Assembly: GCA_938084835.1 (NCBI GenBank)
Contig: CALKER010000006.1
Span: 62,001 to 126,000 of the forward strand
Length of the DNA stretch: 64,000 nt
From: an uncultured Thermoguttaceae bacterium
GTDB lineage: Bacteria; Planctomycetota; Planctomycetia; Pirellulales; Thermoguttaceae
Direction of reading: 5' to 3'
In this document: positions 1 to 8,527 of the stretch, in pieces
Layout: each line of letters opens with the position of its first letter
Position numbering within the stretch: the stretch's first letter is position 1
Translations under genes and position numbers: made by a program
The notes under the pieces: model-generated
What the model was told of the DNA's origin: nothing
The model's input: only the letters and a program-made list of their open reading frames with translations
The model's database searches: none

Positions 1-2
1 AG

Positions 3-155
3 CAAGCTCTGTATAAAACGGCGGCGGTGGCCATGGGACGCCGTCGCTGCGCCTGGACCCCAGCGATGGAAAAAATGTGGGACGCTATTTATCAGATGAC
101 AGCTCCTATTCGCGATGAATTGATCCGCAAGAGCCGGCGGTTTCCAGCGGGATAG
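3..155 (+). CDS. C-terminal fragment of an unidentified protein (truncated by window edge)
   Basis: The third forward frame is open from the window edge to a TAG at 153-155 and reads as ordinary globular protein: 50 residues rich in Ala, Met, Arg and Trp, ending RKSRRFPAG. The other two forward frames close sooner or read as Arg/Trp-rich nonsense. No start is visible because the gene begins outside the window. I do not recognise the family. The next gene is on the other strand and converges on this one. Confidence 0.5.
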   Translation, partial: QALYKTAAVAMGRRRCAWTPAMEKMWDAIYQMTAPIRDELIRKSRRFPAG

Positions 156-451
156 ATGCCGCGGCAAGGACTACTTGAAGCGGTCGGAAATTCTCGGGCC
201 GATCTTTCTCGAGGAGCCATGCCCCCTAACACCCCTGGAAAGAAAGGCTGAGAAGGGACATCCGGCCCATTTCGCGGGCAAGCCCCACCTCGAGGCAGAG
301 AAAATGTGGGTGTCGATCGACCAAGCGGCCTCAGCTCTTTCTTCGCTGGGCTAAAGGGTTGAACGTTGATAAACGACCTTGGGAGCGAACACCAACCGCA
401 TGAGATGCTCTCGCCCCAGGTTTTTGTCAACGGGGTTGCAGGCTTGAGGGG
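156..451. other. Intergenic spacer between convergent genes
   Basis: This spacer lies between the truncated plus-strand gene and the stop of the minus-strand metallopeptidase-like gene. An open minus frame of about 112 codons crosses it but has no recognisable domain, is rich in Pro, Arg and Ser, and has no good ribosome-binding site. I see no RNA gene or clear terminator. Confidence 0.4.
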
Positions 452-1987
452 TCACCTTTCCCGTCCGACTGCCTTAATTGGGACGATTGGCGGACCGGAT
501 TTCATATAAAGCTGATACTCTTGGTCCAATTCGGCCAGGGACTTGTCTGTCAGCCGGGCGAGGGTGAGGACATCGTCCCGGTTGGAGTAAACTAAGTCCA
601 GGTATCGGACGGCGGCCTCTCGATATCGCCCGAAATCGTAGTGTAAGAGAAACTGCATCACTGCCGCACATTGCGAATAAAGGGCGCCAAGATCCGGATA
701 GCTTTGGAACGCCTCCATGCCCAGCTTTACCAGCTCCTCTAAAGGAATATGCTTGTTGCGGTGGATAAGGTTGTAGCGGGCATCGCACACACGTTGACTT
801 TCCCACCCGCCTACTAGGTGAAAACCAGCCTCTTCTCGTAAAGTTTCCATATAGAGGGCGGCACCTTCGGTTATCCAAAAGTTCTGTCGCAATCCTCCTT
901 GAGGCGAGATGCGACGAGTTTCTGCGAAGAGCTGGTGAGTAGCTTCGTGAAAGTAGTTGGTCCAATCTGGTGGCTGGGACCAAAAGAAGTACGCTGTCCG
1001 TTGGCCTCCGGAGTAGATCCCCGTGATATTGATCCGATCCACCATCGGAAAAGCATTTCGCATTGCGTTGCGAAATCCCTCTTGATTGGCAAAGCACACA
1101 ATACGCATTTGCGGTAAGGGAGGCAGGCTGCTGCGCCCTTGAGGATCAAATAAGGCGATTACTTGCGATTCGCTTGCATAGTAGCGAACGAAGATTTGGC
1201 GCCACACCCAATACAGCGTGTCCAGTTGTTTCGCTAACTGGACACCCGCCTCCAAGCTGTGGTTGGTGATTATTTGGTATCGTTCTGTTTCCACGACCCA
1301 TCCATTGTGGATATCGGTGCGGAGTTTGGCTTCTTCCTCCGCCGGCACCCACCGTCCGTCGACCGGCCGAAGGCCGTTTTCATAGCGTGTCAAATGCTGC
1401 CGTGGGATCCACCCGAAGCGATCATCCCAAATTTCGCCTCTCCGAAGGCGTCGCAGTTCATAAGCGGTCCGCCATTGACCCTGGTAGGCCTGAAAACCGA
1501 GGATACGCCGGATGTTTTGATCATCTGGGTTTTCCCTTAAGGCAGCCAGCAACAGCTCTAGGGCCCAGGTGGCCCGACCAGAGCGAAGGGCACGCCGCGA
1601 TAGTTCGAAGAGAGCACTCCCTTGGCTGCGGCGGAGGCGAGCAAATTGGGCCTTCCATTCCGCCTCCTGGTCATTAACTCCCCCGGCTGAGGTAAGCACC
1701 CCCGTCTCCCGGGGGATGACTGGCAAAAAGATTTTATCCGGATCCGGCGCACGGAACCATGCCCGCGTAAACGCTGCTTGCTCGGCAAGGCCGCGCTCAT
1801 CGCACCAACTAGCCAGCTCTTCTAACTGGCGGCGATATCTCTCCGTAAGCTGCAGGTAAGTTCGGGTCAGTTCGTCGGCTCTGCCTCGGCTTGCGATGAG
1901 GATCAGCAGAATATACAAGCTTGTGAGGGTAAGCCCCCATATGGATCTGGAGTTTTTTGGAAGGCAGAGTTTGACCGGTGTTAACAT
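452..1987 (-). CDS. Secreted DUF1570-type putative metallopeptidase
   Basis: Predicted exported protein of 511 residues. The ATG at 1987 is preferred over longer readings because it opens directly onto a signal peptide: a basic stretch, then a hydrophobic run (about residues 14-32) ending near ASRGRA. The middle contains a helical, TPR-like stretch (about 105-180). The C-terminal half carries HEATH at about 347-351 and WITEG with Glu at about 374. HExxH followed some 22 residues later by Glu is the zinc-site layout of gluzincin peptidases, and this architecture matches the DUF1570 family common in planctomycetes. Peptidase activity is inferred from the zinc motif, and the substrate is unknown. 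It sits alone, with about 300 bp to the next upstream gene. Confidence 0.8.
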   Translation of the reverse strand: MLTPVKLCLPKNSRSIWGLTLTSLYILLILIASRGRADELTRTYLQLTERYRRQLEELASWCDERGLAEQAAFTRAWFRAPDPDKIFLPVIPRETGVLTSAGGVNDQEAEWKAQFARLRRSQGSALFELSRRALRSGRATWALELLLAALRENPDDQNIRRILGFQAYQGQWRTAYELRRLRRGEIWDDRFGWIPRQHLTRYENGLRPVDGRWVPAEEEAKLRTDIHNGWVVETERYQIITNHSLEAGVQLAKQLDTLYWVWRQIFVRYYASESQVIALFDPQGRSSLPPLPQMRIVCFANQEGFRNAMRNAFPMVDRINITGIYSGGQRTAYFFWSQPPDWTNYFHEATHQLFAETRRISPQGGLRQNFWITEGAALYMETLREEAGFHLVGGWESQRVCDARYNLIHRNKHIPLEELVKLGMEAFQSYPDLGALYSQCAAVMQFLLHYDFGRYREAAVRYLDLVYSNRDDVLTLARLTDKSLAELDQEYQLYMKSGPPIVPIKAVGRER

Positions 1988-2285
1988 CCTGTCCGCACGA
2001 TAGCGTGAGCTTGCCTGGTAGATGCGCGACTTCTGGGGTCTCATGCAAAACCCATGGCTATTCTGAAGGTGCATCCTGTAAAGCGGCATGTTGATTCCAA
2101 AGAGTATATTTTCTCCAAAAGTTTACCTTACGTGGTGTTATGGTTTTTACCATTTTTCGAGCTTTACAGCCACTCTGATAAAAAGGTGGTGTAAGGGGAG
2201 CGGTAGTGGTACCTCTTTTACGCAAATTTTAAAGGCGGCGGAAAGGTTGGGTGGCCGGACCGGTGAAGAAAGGGTCATTTTCCGC

Positions 2286-3968
2286 TTAAGCGGTCTCGAG
2301 GGGGGCGGGCGCAACTGGCACCTCGATGAGAACTGGTCGATCACTGGAAAGGGCTGTGATGGCCGCGTCGCGGAGCTCGTCACACGTTTCCACTCGGAAA
2401 GCATCAACACCGAAGCTCGTTGCCAATAAGACGAAGTCGATGGCTGGCCGGTCAAGGTCCAGCCCGCAAAAGCGGCCGTGGGCTGCCCGCGGTAAACCCA
2501 ACACCAGGGCGCAACTTTTGAGAATCCCGTATTGATGGTTGTTGGCCACCACAATTGTCACCGGAATCCGGTAATGGGCGGCCGTCCACAAGCCTTGAAT
2601 CCCATAGAGTGCCGCACCATCCCCCAATAGGGCCAAGACCGGTCGGTCGGGCCAAGCCAGCCGTACTCCAAGGGCACACCCTAACCCCCACCCAAGAGCC
2701 CAACCCTTGTGAGCAAAAAATCCCTCGGCAGTGGGGAGTACGCCGGCCCGCTCGAAGTAACTGCCCGAGGTAGTTGGCGCTTCCTCCACCACCGCCACTT
2801 CTGGAGGCAAAATGCTGGCCAGAGCCTCAAGCATCGCCAGCGGTGGAAGAGGTCGATTTGTTTTCTCGTGTTGTGCGCGTTGACGAAGTTGCGCTCGGGC
2901 GGTTGCAATCTCTTTTTGCCACCTTTGCCGCCGCGCACGAACAGTGGGACGATCCCCCTTCATGAATTTGCTTATGGCAAAATCCAGCGCTTGCACGATG
3001 GCCTCGATGTTCCCCAGCAAACCCAGAGTTGGGGGATAGTTTTTGCCAATCTCGCGGTCATCGTCGTCAACGTGGATGAGCTGAGTTCTCTCTGGAATAG
3101 CCGCAATATCGCCATGGTAGATGTATTCCTCGAAAAGTTTTACCCCAATGGCAAGAACAAGGTCGAAAGTTTCGAGGCCAGCGCGAATCTCCGGTGTCCA
3201 AAACGGTAACAAACCTGCTGCCAGCGGATGCTGGGGCGGAAAATTACATCGGCCGTGGGCGTAGTAGGGTTCGTGAAAAACTGGTGCGCCAAGTAGTTCC
3301 GCAAGGTGCACAAGTGCCATCTTTCCGGCGGCACCCAATGGTTTGCTTCCCAAAAGGATCGCCGGCGATTCCGACTCAGCCAGAACCCGGGCTGCAGCTT
3401 CCAAAATATTCGGGTCGGGAACTGCCGCGCGATGGGGAAGCGTTAACGAAGTAGGTGCGGGAACATCCGGCATGACAGCCATTTGAATATCAAGTGGCAG
3501 GGAAAGGAACACAGGCCCCGTCGGTGGGCTGAGGGCAATCTGGAAAGCCCGCCGCAGAAGGGAAGGCAGCGCGTTAAGGGTGCGAACCTCGGCCGACCAT
3601 TTCGTCCACGGCCGAGTCACCGTTACCATGTCCCCCCAGAGGATGGGGTCTGTATGAATAAATCGCTGGTCCTGCTGGCCCGCTGTCACCACAAGCGGGC
3701 TACCCGCCCGATAGGCGTTATACAGCATTCCCATGGCGTTACCCACACCGCAACTTATGTGCAGGTTTACCACGCCCATCTTTCCACTGGCTTGGGCGTA
3801 TCCGTCGGCCATTGCCACTGCCGGAATCTCGTGGAGAGCTAGGATGTACTGGACACAGGAATCCACAGCAGCGTCGTTGAGGGGTAGCTCCGTAGTGCCT
3901 GGATTGCCAAATAAGTAAGGGACTTCCACAGCTTCCAAAAAGCGGATGATGTATTCGGCACCAGTCAT
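2286..3968 (-). CDS. Thiamine diphosphate-dependent enzyme, benzoylformate decarboxylase-like
   Basis: A 560-residue member of the acetolactate synthase/2-oxoacid decarboxylase superfamily, probably cytosolic, acting on a 2-oxo acid through thiamine diphosphate and Mg2+. The N-terminal domain has GNPGTTELP (21-29) and the catalytic Glu at 47 in LHEIPA. His70 in NLHISCG aligns with the active-site His70 of Pseudomonas benzoylformate decarboxylase, whose Ser26 is Thr here. The C-terminal domain has the ThDP motif GDG (449-451) with Asn-Asn at 476-477. The ATG at 3968 follows GGGGAGAACTGCT, a good ribosome-binding site. Full length for the family. The exact substrate cannot be read from sequence, and an acetolactate-synthase-like role is the main alternative. 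Confidence 0.85.
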   Translation of the reverse strand: MTGAEYIIRFLEAVEVPYLFGNPGTTELPLNDAAVDSCVQYILALHEIPAVAMADGYAQASGKMGVVNLHISCGVGNAMGMLYNAYRAGSPLVVTAGQQDQRFIHTDPILWGDMVTVTRPWTKWSAEVRTLNALPSLLRRAFQIALSPPTGPVFLSLPLDIQMAVMPDVPAPTSLTLPHRAAVPDPNILEAAARVLAESESPAILLGSKPLGAAGKMALVHLAELLGAPVFHEPYYAHGRCNFPPQHPLAAGLLPFWTPEIRAGLETFDLVLAIGVKLFEEYIYHGDIAAIPERTQLIHVDDDDREIGKNYPPTLGLLGNIEAIVQALDFAISKFMKGDRPTVRARRQRWQKEIATARAQLRQRAQHEKTNRPLPPLAMLEALASILPPEVAVVEEAPTTSGSYFERAGVLPTAEGFFAHKGWALGWGLGCALGVRLAWPDRPVLALLGDGAALYGIQGLWTAAHYRIPVTIVVANNHQYGILKSCALVLGLPRAAHGRFCGLDLDRPAIDFVLLATSFGVDAFRVETCDELRDAAITALSSDRPVLIEVPVAPAPLETA

Positions 3969-4495
3969 AGCAGTTCTCCCCTTTCCAAGGCAATTCCACA
4001 GGGGGCTTTTCAGGAAACGTCATCGCATAAAAGCGCACACACCCTGCCGACCGCTTTCTCCGAGTCTCTAGGCAAGTGTCGATTTTCCTCGAAAAACATG
4101 GCACGGGGCCAGACCCCTCGCTGTCCTCGAGGATAATCACCGGCTTTTGGGCGATGTTACCTGGCAGCTTCGATGGCATTTCCTCAGGGGCAGCTGCTTT
4201 CCCTCAATGGCCGCGGGAAAGTGCGGCAGGACGGCAATCCCTCGTAGCATTGTGGTACTCCGAAATCGTGTTGTAAGCGGATTGGGGATCGGCCACAATA
4301 GGAGGACGGGGGCACCGGAGGCTCGAGTGGATCGCTATCGTGCGAAATGAGTGCAAACGAAGAATAATAAAGTGGTGGATTCGGTACCACAAAATTGTGG
4401 TGGCTCCTGGAGCTAACAAATTCGTCTCTGGAATTTGGGGGTCAGAACAAAAATTGGTGGGAAAGGATCGCCCTAGTCGATGGAGGGTATCAACA
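3969..4495. other. Divergent promoter region between the ThDP enzyme and the ThuA gene
   Basis: These 527 bp separate two divergent genes, so promoters for both should lie here. An open plus frame runs through 4340-4495 into the ThuA gene but reads as low-quality protein ahead of the signal peptide. I see no RNA gene, repeat or recognisable operator. Confidence 0.4.
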
Positions 4496-5254
4496 ATGAG
4501 GAGTTCAACACTGAGCGTATTATTTGGGGTGCCGTGGCTTTTGCTGCTTGCGGGGCCAAATGCGCGGGCCCAGGAGAGTGAAGCTCCTTCCGTGCGAGTG
4601 GTAATTACCATTGGAGGGCATGGATTTGATGCTGACGGGTTTTATGGAATGTTCCGCGCCATGCCTGGCATTAGTTACGAGGTGCTCGAAGTTCCCCAAC
4701 AGGCTCACGCTCTCGGGCCGGAGTTGAGGGAAAAAGCCGATTGCCTCGTACTTTATGACATGGTTGCCGACATCTCCGAGGAGGCCCGGCGGCAGTTTGT
4801 TGCGCTACTCCAAAGGGGAATTGGTGTGGTGTCTTTACATCACAATTTAGGGGCTCACCGGGGGTGGGATGAGTATCGAAAAATAATCGGGGGTAAGTTC
4901 ATTTTCGAACCGTGTGTCCTCGATAACACATTTTACGATCGTACGCCTTGGAAGCACGGGCAGCGGTTGCGGATCGAGGTAGTAAGAAAGGACCATCCCA
5001 TCACGCGTGGATTGGCTAATTTCGAAATTAGTGACGAAACTTACGGGCGATTCTACACAGCACCGGATATCGAGGTGCTTTTGCGAACCGATCATCCGGA
5101 CAACAATCCGGTGGTTGCTTGGACGCGCCATTACGGCCAAAGCCGTGTGGTTTATATCCAGTTAGGGCATGATCGGGGTGCTTACGACAATCCGGCCTAT
5201 CGAGAGCTGGTCCATCGGGCCATCCTTTGGGCAGCTGGTAAGTTGAATGACTAA
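4496..5254 (+). CDS. Secreted ThuA-domain protein
   Basis: 252 residues from the ATG at 4496, which has GGAGG at 4482-4486 upstream and opens onto a signal peptide ending near NARAQ. The mature part is a ThuA-like, class I glutamine-amidotransferase-fold domain. It begins VRVVITIGGHGFD, with a central VSLHHNLGAHRGW stretch and a C-terminal RVVYIQLGHDRGAYDNPAYREL segment typical of the family. ThuA domains are abundant in planctomycetes and are associated with sugar metabolism (named for trehalose utilisation), but the biochemical role is unsettled. It stands alone between the ThDP enzyme and the Rieske operon, with 243 bp before the Rieske start. Confidence 0.85.
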   Translation: MRSSTLSVLFGVPWLLLLAGPNARAQESEAPSVRVVITIGGHGFDADGFYGMFRAMPGISYEVLEVPQQAHALGPELREKADCLVLYDMVADISEEARRQFVALLQRGIGVVSLHHNLGAHRGWDEYRKIIGGKFIFEPCVLDNTFYDRTPWKHGQRLRIEVVRKDHPITRGLANFEISDETYGRFYTAPDIEVLLRTDHPDNNPVVAWTRHYGQSRVVYIQLGHDRGAYDNPAYRELVHRAILWAAGKLND

Positions 5255-5497
5255 AGTAGGTCGGATGAAAACAACTTACTCGGCTCCGCTAGTGACGGTG
5301 TACTCGGCCGGAGGATGCAAGTCGGCTGCTGCCTATCCGGCTTACACTCCCGCGAATCCTCAGCCGAAAGCATGGGCATTTTCTCTGGCTGAGGAACGCG
5401 TGAGCATTCTTTGCCTTAAGTGGTTTGGACCAGGCGGGGACATGGTTCGGGAAACGCATTGAGAGCGCGAAACGATATTCGCGGATGTGTAGGCGAA

Positions 5498-6103
5498 ATG
5501 TTTTTTCCCTGTGCCAGTTGCAGGGCCGAGATTGGTAAGGACTCCGCGGCAGATGTTGAAGGGCGTATCGAAGCTGTGAAGAAGATTTGGCTCAAAGCGG
5601 CAAGCACTCTTCGTTCCAAGTTTTTGCGGCGAGATCTCTGGACCGTTTTGGCACGTGGCTTTTCTCGGGTGGGTACCTGGGCAGCCGTTGGCGGAGGTTG
5701 CCTGTGGGTACTGGCTTGTGTACGGTTTTTGTTTCCAAACTCGGCTGGGAGACGCCGGCTGCGGTTGCTTGCAGGTACTGTAGATGAATTTCCTCCTGGT
5801 TCCGTTGATGGCCGATTCCAGTATTCTCATGGCGTGTGGATTGCACGGGGAACAAAAGAAGATGCTGAGCACATTCGTGCATTTGATGCTTCATGTACAC
5901 ACCTGGGTTGCCGGGTGATGTGGGACGAGGCTGGTCGGCGCTTCCGCTGCCCATGTCATGGAAGTCAATTCTCAGCGGAAGGGGCAGTCCTTTCCGGTCC
6001 TGCAACCCGGCCTTTAAAGCAATATGCAGTGCGTGTCCTTGAGGGCCGGCTGGTGGAGGTGGACCTCGAAAGTGCACCCTCGGCGTGGGGGACACCCGGG
6101 TGA
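5498..6103 (+). CDS. Rieske [2Fe-2S] protein of a cytochrome bc/b6f-type complex
   Basis: 201 residues from the ATG at 5498 (longer in-frame starts reach 5420). A single membrane anchor at about residues 60-80 is followed by the Rieske fold. Box 1 is CTHLGC (about 133-138) and box 2 is CPCHGS (about 151-156). By family knowledge Cys133/His135 and Cys153/His154 bind the cluster, and Cys138/Cys151 form the disulfide. It transfers electrons from quinol at the Qo site to a high-potential acceptor. It is followed by the cytochrome b gene, fixing its role in a quinol-oxidising complex. The N-terminus carries an odd FFPCASC stretch that could be a further cysteine pair or a sign the start is misplaced. 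Confidence 0.88.
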   Translation: MFFPCASCRAEIGKDSAADVEGRIEAVKKIWLKAASTLRSKFLRRDLWTVLARGFSRVGTWAAVGGGCLWVLACVRFLFPNSAGRRRLRLLAGTVDEFPPGSVDGRFQYSHGVWIARGTKEDAEHIRAFDASCTHLGCRVMWDEAGRRFRCPCHGSQFSAEGAVLSGPATRPLKQYAVRVLEGRLVEVDLESAPSAWGTPG

Positions 6104-6204
6104 GGATCCGCATTTGAGCTTGGATTTCGCGGGAGAGCCGGTCTTCATGGCTCGTTTGCCTTCCCCTGGAAGTTTCCAAGGCAATTCAATGACTGGCCTT
6201 TGGA

Positions 6205-6211
6205 AGAGAGG
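6205..6211 (+). promoter_or_regulatory. Ribosome-binding site deciding the cytochrome b start
   Basis: AGAGAGGA just upstream gives proper spacing to the GTG at 6221, whereas the longer TTG start at 6200 has no such site. The GTG start is therefore preferred. Confidence 0.5.
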
Positions 6212-6220
6212 ATTCAAGCG

Positions 6221-7063
6221 GTGTCAGCAGGTGAACGTTTGGAATCGCAGCAGGGGCCAGAAGCGATAGCCTCAGGCTCCCAACTTCCCGTGACGGAGAT
6301 AAAACGTCGTTGGCTGACTCGGTTTCGGCAGAGCATTTTTCGTGAGCCAATCCCACGCGATCGTCGTGGCCGATTGAGAATCATTCGAGCCAATTTTTTT
6401 CTGCATCTTCATCCATCGCAAATCCGAAAGCATGCTCTGCTTTTCCGTCACACTTGGTGCATGGGGGGGATCGCCTTTTTGCTTTTTGTAATCGAAGTGA
6501 TCACCGGTGCAGCACTTATGTTCTATTATCGCCCGACGGCATCACACGCCTACCTTGATATGGTGGCACTTCGGGAAGTTGTTTCCTTAGGGATTGTGCG
6601 GGAAATTCACCGTTGGGCAGGGCACGCCATGGTGGTAGCCGTTTGGCTTCATATGTTTCGCGTGTTCTTAACCGGAAGTTATAAACCTCCGCGACAATTC
6701 AATTGGGTGGTGGGGGTGGGCTTGCTGGTGTTGACGATGCTCATGGCGTTCACGGGGTATCTCCTTCCGTGGGATCAGCTTTCCTTCTGGGCAGTCACCG
6801 TGGCCGCCAACATGGCAGCTGATACCCCCGTGTTGGGACACGAAGGCCCCGGACACACCTTGCTCCTTTCACCCTGGGGCCAAATGATAACTCGCGAGTC
6901 TGATGCGCGATTTGCCTTACTTGGGTCGTCTACAGTTAACGAGGGAACGCTGAATCGGTTTTACATCCTGCATTGTATCGTTTTACCACTTGTGGCAAGT
7001 GTTCTTATGGGCGTTCATTTTTGGCGGGTTCGTAAGGACGGCGGCATTTCCGGCCCGCTCTAA
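6221..7063 (+). CDS. Cytochrome b6-type subunit (N-terminal half of cytochrome b)
   Basis: 280 residues from a GTG at 6221, with four transmembrane helices carrying the two b hemes. Helix B has IHRW and WLHMF with 13 residues between the histidines. Helix D has LHCIV and GVHFW with 14 residues between, which is the cytochrome b6 spacing. Cys80 in HTWCMGG aligns with the b6 cysteine (Cys35 in plants and algae) that attaches the extra heme c(n)/c(i). The sequence FLTGSYKPPRQFNWVVGV also follows b6. It forms the quinol-oxidising core with the Rieske protein and the next gene, which supplies the remaining helices. The split arrangement is as in b6f and menaquinol:cytochrome c complexes. No CxxCH c-type heme motif occurs in this operon. 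Confidence 0.9.
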   Translation: MSAGERLESQQGPEAIASGSQLPVTEIKRRWLTRFRQSIFREPIPRDRRGRLRIIRANFFLHLHPSQIRKHALLFRHTWCMGGIAFLLFVIEVITGAALMFYYRPTASHAYLDMVALREVVSLGIVREIHRWAGHAMVVAVWLHMFRVFLTGSYKPPRQFNWVVGVGLLVLTMLMAFTGYLLPWDQLSFWAVTVAANMAADTPVLGHEGPGHTLLLSPWGQMITRESDARFALLGSSTVNEGTLNRFYILHCIVLPLVASVLMGVHFWRVRKDGGISGPL

Positions 7064-7172
7064 GGCGTTAGTCACCTCGGTAAAGAATTTAGAGGGCGGA
7101 TAGATCGCTTGCCGGTTAGCTAATGTTAATCAGAAGCGGAAATTCGTCAACACTTTAGGAAGTAACGGCTGC

Positions 7173-8483
7173 TTGGTTGAAATCATGGTCTTCAATTTAA
7201 TTGACACCATGATTTATGTTTTCACGCCTCTGGCCCTCGCATGTATTAACGTTTTGTGGGCGCTTAAGGCCAAGAGGAGGCAGGAGTGGGGCTGGTTCTG
7301 GGTGGCAGGTCTTTTGAGCATTCTTGGTCTCACAGGCGCGGTCACATCGGTGGCAGGCGGGCAAGTGCCCCTGAAACCATGGCTAGGGTGGCTTGCCGTT
7401 GTGGGCCGGTCGCCCGCGGGTATTGCCCTCATGGTATGGGGAGCAATCCTTCTTTTTCTGTGGAAAGCTGCTTGGTGCACGCGCCCTGAAGTGGGGTGGC
7501 TGCTAGTCAACATCGTCATACTCGGTGTCGTCTGGATGGGGCCTTCGCCCGATTGGATCCGGCGGCTTGCCGATAGCGAGACGTTTGCCGTCAGCGCGAT
7601 GTTATGCGTTTCGCTCTTTTTCGTGTGGTACGGTGTCAAGCAGGCCTGTGACAACGACCGGAGAAGTAAACAAGGGCAGGGACCCTTAGAACTAGAGCTT
7701 GCCGCGAAGGTGCCCACATGGCCCAATTTGGTTTATATCGAGTTGATTTGTATTTTAGTTGTGTTGACGCTTATTCTTCTTTGGTCGCTTGCCTTCCCAG
7801 CGCCACTGGAAGCACCGGCGAATCCCTCGTTTACGCCAAACCCGGCTAAGGCCCCGTGGTATTTCGTGGGAATTCAAGAGCTGCTGGTATATTTTGATCC
7901 CAGCTTAGCCGGCGTGGTGCTACCGTGCTTGCTAATCCTTGCTCTGGCGTTGTTACCATATGCGGATATAAACCCTCGGGGGAATGGATACTACACTTTT
8001 CGGGAGCGGCCTTGGGCTGTGGGTTTTTTTGTCTTTGGGTTTCTGGGGATCTGGTGGTTCCTCATTGTATTAGGCCTGTTTTTCCGTGGTCCAGGCTGGA
8101 ACTTCCTGCCCGCTCAAGTGAATCTGGCTGGGAGTTCGACGGAACCAATGAGCCGACCGCTTTCGGAGCTGTTTTGGAGTATCCCCATTTGGAAGGCCTT
8201 GGGATTTGGGATGACTACTGGTCAAACGATATCCGAGGGACTTCCACCGGCTATTCGCGAGCTCCCTGGGCTGCTAGCACTCGGTGTTTATTTTGGAATC
8301 TTGCCTTTCTCTTTGGCGCGGGGACGTTTACGGCACGTGCGAGCCGAAGTGGGCACGGTTGCTTTCTGGACTTTTTCCCTCCTCCTCTTACTGCTGGTGA
8401 CTGTCCCGATTAAGATGCTCGCATATTGGATTTTCGGAATTAGTTACATTGTGGCGTTCCCGGAGATAGATCTTTATTTTTGA
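7173..8483 (+). CDS. Subunit IV-like cytochrome b C-terminal half with an N-terminal multi-helix extension
   Basis: 436 residues from a TTG at 7173, which has AGGAAG at a good distance upstream; an in-frame ATG follows at 7185. The first 170 residues form about five hydrophobic helices without heme-binding histidine pairs. The region from about 215 on matches cytochrome b6f subunit IV: PANPSFTPNPAKAPWYF, GIQELLVYFDP, then several further helices. The Qo-site PEWY motif of classical complexes is replaced by APWY, so the catalytic Glu is absent at that position, as I recall for some deltaproteobacterial and anammox relatives. It completes the membrane core encoded with the Rieske and b6 genes. 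Convergent with pgi, 44 bp away. Confidence 0.85.
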   Translation: MVEIMVFNLIDTMIYVFTPLALACINVLWALKAKRRQEWGWFWVAGLLSILGLTGAVTSVAGGQVPLKPWLGWLAVVGRSPAGIALMVWGAILLFLWKAAWCTRPEVGWLLVNIVILGVVWMGPSPDWIRRLADSETFAVSAMLCVSLFFVWYGVKQACDNDRRSKQGQGPLELELAAKVPTWPNLVYIELICILVVLTLILLWSLAFPAPLEAPANPSFTPNPAKAPWYFVGIQELLVYFDPSLAGVVLPCLLILALALLPYADINPRGNGYYTFRERPWAVGFFVFGFLGIWWFLIVLGLFFRGPGWNFLPAQVNLAGSSTEPMSRPLSELFWSIPIWKALGFGMTTGQTISEGLPPAIRELPGLLALGVYFGILPFSLARGRLRHVRAEVGTVAFWTFSLLLLLLVTVPIKMLAYWIFGISYIVAFPEIDLYF

Positions 8484-8527
8484 AGTTAATGCTCCTGCTG
8501 AGGTTTGGCCTTGCCCGCACAAGTTTG

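Noticed and set aside
92..430. Minus-strand open frame of 112 codons at the left edge
   Set aside because: Pro/Arg/Ser-rich with no domain, no ribosome-binding site, and it overlaps a more protein-like forward frame.
5259..5462. Small plus-strand open frame between the ThuA and Rieske genes
   Set aside because: No signal peptide, no domain, repeats of Ala/Tyr/Pro typical of random GC-rich DNA, and the spacer is explained as the Rieske promoter region.
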